From Cordia subcordata (lineage: Eukaryota; Streptophyta; Magnoliopsida; Boraginales; Cordiaceae), in the NCBI GenBank assembly GCA_028554755.1, contig JAPTOF010000005.1, positions 8,751,501 through 8,815,500 on the forward strand: 64,000 nucleotides of DNA, in the 5' to 3' direction. Below are positions 59,101 through 64,000 of this stretch, in pieces; position 1 is the stretch's first letter, and each line of letters starts with the position of its first letter. Position numbers and translations under genes: made by a program. A model generated the notes under the pieces. It had not been told where the DNA came from. It saw only the letters and a list, made by a program, of their open reading frames with translations, and searched no databases.

Positions 59101-60275
59101 AGCCTATTATTAATTAGTAAGACTGTGCTTGGTCAACAGTCTCGATGATCGATCCGCTTCTAGAAATTCCAAAAATGCCATAATTCAAATTATATCATAT
59201 TTGAAATGAATTTCTACAAACATTATGAGTAGAACATGAGAACATTATTCTACTTACTGTTAAAAAAATACTTTTTTTTTGTCAAAATAAAATTATTAAA
59301 AGAATTCTTTGAGAGGAGCATATTTAGACGAGAAAAATTTATATAATATGTGATTGTTACGCGTTGTGCCCAGGACGGCAAGGGGAACACAGTTTCGATC
59401 TTAATTGGTGGAGACTGTGCCGGCCTATTGATCTAATGCTATTGTGTTATTATGCAATCATAGCTAACTTGCCGGGCCAAACAATCCGATATTGTAGTTA
59501 ATAGTTTAAAATTATTTGAAATGAAGCTTAAAAATACATGTCACTTCAACTTCTATTAGGATCTTAAGTCAGCTAAAGACAACGTTATTATACTTTGTTT
59601 TATTCCCAAGTAAAAAAAAGGCATGTCTGACAATGGCTTGTGCAAGCCATGATTAAAAGTCGCAATGATAGCATGAAATGTAAGTAATGTAAGGCATGAG
59701 TTTGAGAACGTAGCAGCATTTGTGGGAGAAACGTTTAAACGTTTAAAAAATAATCGTCCATTCAGTTTCTCTCCACTTACCAATATTTAAAATGGTGAGG
59801 TATTTTTCCTCCAATAAATAGTTGCAGTCTTGCATTGCAAAGGGCATGGCTTTTTTGTTTTATAAGATTCTAAAGTTATACTTTTCACTCAGCTAATTGC
59901 ATGAGATAGTTTTGAGCATCTTTTGTGTATAGTTTTTCTTGGCGAGAGTTCTATATTTCTAGGGTTGCAAGGTCTTATAATTTGGAGTGTACGTATTACA
60001 AGAAAGTGATTGTTGCATCTTAAGAGGCTTGCACGAGAAACTGTGACTCTCGTAATAACGTGTTAAAATTTTAAGAAAATTGAGTCTAACTCAATTCTCA
60101 ATCTTAATTCAACTTTTTATTTTTTTATTAATATTACATGTGATTATTTTTTTATTTTCTTTATATTAATATTCCTTGTCCTTATAATTCTGTTTAATTT
60201 ATTTATATTACTCATTATGTGGATTATTGTTTAATTTTAGTTTATTTGCAACTATCATATTATTTAAGCACAAGT

Positions 60276-60299
60276 TATATATATATATATATATATATT
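60276..60299. repeat. (AT)n microsatellite
   Basis: Pure AT run of about 24 bp. Confidence 0.9.
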
Positions 60300-60544
60300 G
60301 TTGTCTTTAATTAAAAATAAATAAACTCAATAAAATTTAGCGTTTACTATTAAAAATAAATTAACTTGTGTTAAGCACGAGATATATGATGCTAGTTGTA
60401 GTTAATGTTCTAAACTTTGAAATCTATTATCTATTATTATATATTTATGAAAGTTATTCTTTTCAAATATTATGGAAATATCATTTAAGCACTTATGTCG
60501 TGGCAATTTTTACTTTATTATTTATGTATACATTAATTTAATAT

Positions 60545-61030
60545 CTATTATAATATGGGTAAATCCTGACCTAACCTGAAGAGGACACTAACTTAGTCAG
60601 GTCTCAAGGTCTATGCCTACACGACTAGCTCCAATTTCGTTGGGATCAGACTCGAGAACTTCGGCATATGCTCTAAGCCAACCAAGAAATCATCTCCTAC
60701 GATGAATCAACTATGCTTATTCAACTGGATCCCCACCACTTGCATAGCCGTAATAGGGGTACATCCTATCCAAACTTTGTTTGCTAAGGAATTATAAATA
60801 CCCCATCATTCCTTAAGCTGAGGTATGCGACTTTTTTTTACAAATAAGTAGTTCTTCAACACATTCTTCTTAGCTCGATCAGTCGATAGAATCACTGAGT
60901 TGAGCATTGGAATTTCTTTGGCTAACACCATATTGGTGTCCCCCTGAGTTCCGCTTTGCTCTTTGATTGTCTTGTATATGTTGTTTATGGTTGAGCATCT
61001 GAGTCCGAGCGAAGAAGATCCACATTAAGG
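60545..61030. mobile_element. Possible LTR-retrotransposon LTR relic
   Basis: Less AT-rich than its surroundings, with phrases I associate with plant LTRs (TTTCGTTGGGATCAGACTCG, TATAAATACCCC as a TATA-like box, GGTGTCCCCCTGAG). Ends and target duplication not found. Confidence 0.3.
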
Positions 61031-61202
61031 TCCAGCATTATTAATGATAGACTCTATTTTTTATTACTTATTATCAAGTATACATTATTATTTTTAACTT
61101 GGAATTTGACTATGAATCAATTAATACCTAAAACAATTCATTTCTAAATTCTAGAAGTTTCATGAACTAGATTCATTGTCTACCTAAAAATAAATAAACT
61201 TA

Positions 61203-61608
61203 GACTCTGTTTGGCTTACTTATGAGATTTCAACTGTTAAACTATAAAGCTTTTAGCATAGAGCTTCAGTTAAAAGTACTGTTGAATAAAAGTCATTGAT
61301 TGTTTGGCCTGATAGTTTAGAAGTTGAGCCTTTTGCTGTTTTGAGGTTAATATTAGAAATTCAAAATTATGGAGTAGTACTTCTAAGAATAGAAGAAAAA
61401 AAATAATTTCTAACATAATGTAAAAACAGTTTTTCAAAAGCCTTTTTTTAAAAAAGCTCCGATTTGGAGCTTCTAGTTTTTTAACTTTTTTCAGCTTTGA
61501 CTTTTGTATAAAAGCACTTCTAAAAATTTTCCAAACAAGTTAATTTCAGATTTGGATAAACTCACAGAAAGCACTTTTGAGTCTCTAAAAGCTGGGCCAA
61601 ACAGACTC
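61203..61608. mobile_element. MITE with TTA target duplication (PIF/Harbinger-like)
   Basis: The left end GACTCTGTTTGGC and the reverse-complemented right end GAGTCTGTTTGGC are flanked on both sides by TTA (61200-61202, 61609-61611). 406 bp, non-coding, AT-rich. A 3-bp TTA duplication suggests PIF/Harbinger. Ends resemble the CKX-B intron 5 insertion. Confidence 0.7.
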
Positions 61609-61611
61609 TTA

Positions 61612-62660
61612 ATTTGTTGTCGAGGGTGGCTGAAGAAGACAAGGTCGATTACAACTATTTGGCAAAGGAAGTGAGGTCGACAACGCAACTAGGAGAGAAA
61701 TGTGGTTGGCGTACAACCAAGAAAATAAATGATTTGGTGCAACGCACATGAAACAGGAAAGGTAGGAGCAAGTCAAATTAAAAGCAATGCACATGTGAAG
61801 GTCTACCAACGACGTCTAAGCAATTGAGGAAAGAACATAGTGCAAAATAAAGCACGACCTCATCTAGCCGTTGTGACTCTGAGATGTGCTAACTAGTTAA
61901 GATTTTCCAGGAAATCCAAGAATAAAAGCAACACGAGACTACAAAGTCAATGGTTCCACAACCACCAATCCTTATTATCTTATTTAGTTTATCCTAAAAT
62001 TTTAGCTTAGTCATAATGCCAGCTTAGCATAGCGTTAGTCTCAGATAACTAAAAAGTACAATATCATTGTAATTTTGCTTTCTCGAATCAAATTTTGTGT
62101 TCAAAGAGAGATGTTATCATGGACTCTTTGTAACCTTGTCTTCATGGTAATAAAATCAATGGCCAGGTGCAAAGCTAACCTTCAATTTATATGCTTTGAT
62201 TTTTTCCTTTTTAGTTGTTCTTATTTAGTGTATTAATTAATGCTTGATCTTTCATGCAAATTGATTATTTACAATTGGAAAGTCTATAATTCATAATAAT
62301 ACAAGTCCTCGGATCAAATGTGAGGCAAGAAAATAATCCTTTATTTTGATTATGCACAAAGGAACTAGGAGGGCGCATAGGCATAGCAAGGAGATCAAAT
62401 CTCATCATCGCAAGGTCAAACTTTTGTCTAAGTTATGGCAAAAAGTGTGAGGCTACAAGAGAAATTTTTTGAACAAATAATTTTGGGCATGTTAAGTGGG
62501 ACCCATTGTGGATATAGCAAGGAATACCCTCAACAAAGGTCCAATAAAAAATGCAGACGGAGATGAGGATCCAGTGTCTCAACCGTTAACCTCAAATATG
62601 CATCATATCACAACTTGTAGAGGTAACCACTGGCTAGGGAGGATCAACTCTTAATGCGCC
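61612..62660. other. Intergenic, no gene seen
   Basis: No open frame of recognisable family. Mixed-composition sequence leading to the right-hand Copia element. Confidence 0.5.
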
Positions 62661-62666
62661 TTGCAT

Positions 62667-62866
62667 TGATAGCTTAGCTAGAAGAAAGAAGAAAGAGATA
62701 TTTTCCATTACTTCATTAATTAGTTGTATAGCTTCTATTTATAGAAGTTAGTTACAATAGGAAAGAGAATAGAATCTTCTAGTTAACTAACTAATAGAAG
62801 CATTTAATGAGCTAAGTTTGAGCTGGCACATTGATTACCTTTGACCTATAATTGCTTATGCTAACA
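62667..62866 (-). repeat. Probable 3' LTR of the right-hand Copia element
   Basis: On the minus strand it starts TGTTAGCATAAGC immediately after a polypurine-like CTTGAGAGCGGA and ends near GCTATCA. It contains CTATAAATAGAAGC, a TATA-like box. The start is well placed; the far end is approximate. Confidence 0.6.
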
Positions 62867-62879
62867 TCCGCTCTCAAGC

Positions 62880-64000
62880 TGCGCATTGAAATTGGCCAAT
62901 GGAAGCTTGCTCTTTAGATAATTGAACTGATTTGGGAGCAGTGATTTTGTGAATAAGTCAGCTATCTACTCTGATGAAGGTAGATAGAAGACCTGCAGCT
63001 TCTTGTTGATTACTTGCTCATGCATATAATGATAATCTAGCTCTATATGTTTGGTGTGACCATGGAAAACAAGATTCGAAGCTAAGGCCAAGGCTGATAT
63101 ATTATCACATGCTAAGGTAGGAATAGTAGCTAGGATGTGTAAAGCTTTTAGTGGATAAGAGCGCCATGCCAATTCTGCAGTTGTTTAAGCCATGGCACGA
63201 TATTTTGTCTCTGGTGAGCTTTTGGAAATGTTGCTTCTTGGAGGTCCATGAGTTGAGATTAGAGCCCATGAAAATGCAAAACCTAGTGGTGAATCTTCTG
63301 TCTACATAATCACTTGCCTAATCACTATCTGAAAAGGCTTGAACTGTTAATGGTCCAGGAGTGTATAGAAGACCTTGTGATAATATGTCTTTTATGAGTC
63401 TGAGAACTCTCTTTAAAGTAGCATAATCATTGTTAGTTGGATTATGCATTTTCTGGCATAATTGGTTAACTGCAAACTGCAATTCTGGCCTTGTAACAGT
63501 TAAATATTGAAGTGCACTTGCTAAACTCCTATAGTATGTAGGATTAGAGAAAGGTTCTACCCCTATTTGCGAGATACCAGAGTACTTGTTTGTAGTAGGA
63601 GTTAGAGGTGGTTTGTAGTTAGAGAGAGCAACTTTATAAAGTAAATCTCTGGCATATTTACTTTGATGAAGTAATAGACCTTTAGCGTAGTCAGTGACTT
63701 CAATTCCCAAGAAGTAAGACTATGTACCAAGGTATTTCATGGACAATTAAGACTACATAGTGTGAATGAACTAAAGAATAGCCTTTGTGGAACTCCTTGT
63801 AAGGATTATATCATCCACATATACTAGCAAGATCAAGACATAGCTGGATGTTCTTAGTACAAAAAGAGAATGATCTATAGAAGTGCTGTTAAAGCCCTGA
63901 TAAAGGAGAAAGGAAGAAAACTTAGAGTACCAGGCCCTAGGGGCCTGTTTAAGTCCATATAGAGATTTGTTAAGCTTGCATACATAGTTTGGTGTAGAAA
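62880..64000 (-). pseudogene. Copia reverse transcriptase/RNase H, degenerate, cut by window end
   Basis: Minus-strand fragments: reverse transcriptase with LLVYVDDIIL near 63835-63805 and GIEVTDYAKGLLLHQSKYA at 63710; connection region YYRSLASALQYLTVTRP; RNase H start AFSDSD near 63320; RNase H tail HTKHIELDYHYMHEQV at 63050. Interrupted by stops (one in the SYFLG motif near 63720) and frameshifts. The element continues beyond base 64000. Confidence 0.85.

Larger units (their letters stand above)
55731..61202. other. Intergenic region right of the CKX array, no gene seen
   Basis: AT-rich with no supported coding region. It includes a PBS-like word at 56104, a CATA/ACAC microsatellite near 58676-58727, an AT run at 60276-60299 and a possible LTR relic near 60545-61030. 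Confidence 0.55.

Overview
This is a piece of a plant (eudicot) nuclear chromosome. It is AT-rich, its genes carry many short GT-AG introns, and it holds a plant-only gene set plus Copia LTR retrotransposons, CACTA-like ends, hAT-like and other MITEs and many AT microsatellites. I cannot fix the species; an asterid is my guess from overall protein flavour only.

Layout. (1) 719-4857, minus strand: pheophytinase (PPH), the chloroplast enzyme that removes phytol from pheophytin during chlorophyll breakdown, in five coding exons (526 aa). (2) 4.9-15.5 kb: gene-poor, AT-rich sequence with a complete solo LTR (7709-9692, 5-bp target duplication TAAAC), microsatellites and local duplications. (3) 15589-23227, plus strand: an autoinhibited P2B Ca2+-ATPase of the ACA4/ACA11 (vacuolar) clade, seven exons, 1037 aa, with a 3.9-kb first intron and a 55-bp second exon. 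(4) 23.2-27.6 kb: no gene seen. (5) 27.6-55.6 kb: three tandem minus-strand cytokinin oxidase/dehydrogenase (CKX) genes of the CKX1/CKX6 type with the same six-exon plan. CKX-C (50094-55530) is intact; CKX-A (27654-30281) is open throughout but has changed conserved residues; CKX-B (40768-48626) is a pseudogene with a lost splice donor, a 2-bp frameshift and a 4.8-kb Copia element in intron 4. The 10-kb gap between A and B is repeat-rich: a gag fragment, a long inverted repeat, a 35-bp minisatellite, a GC-rich hAT-type MITE and a perfect hairpin. (6) 55.6-64 kb: intergenic sequence with a MITE, ending in another degenerate Copia element cut by the window edge.

The genes are independent eukaryotic transcription units. 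PPH and CKX both touch senescence biology (chlorophyll loss; cytokinin removal), but nothing here shows a functional link. The most informative part is the CKX array: paralogous introns and flanks let several insertions and decay steps be read directly. I found no convincing undescribed multi-gene system.
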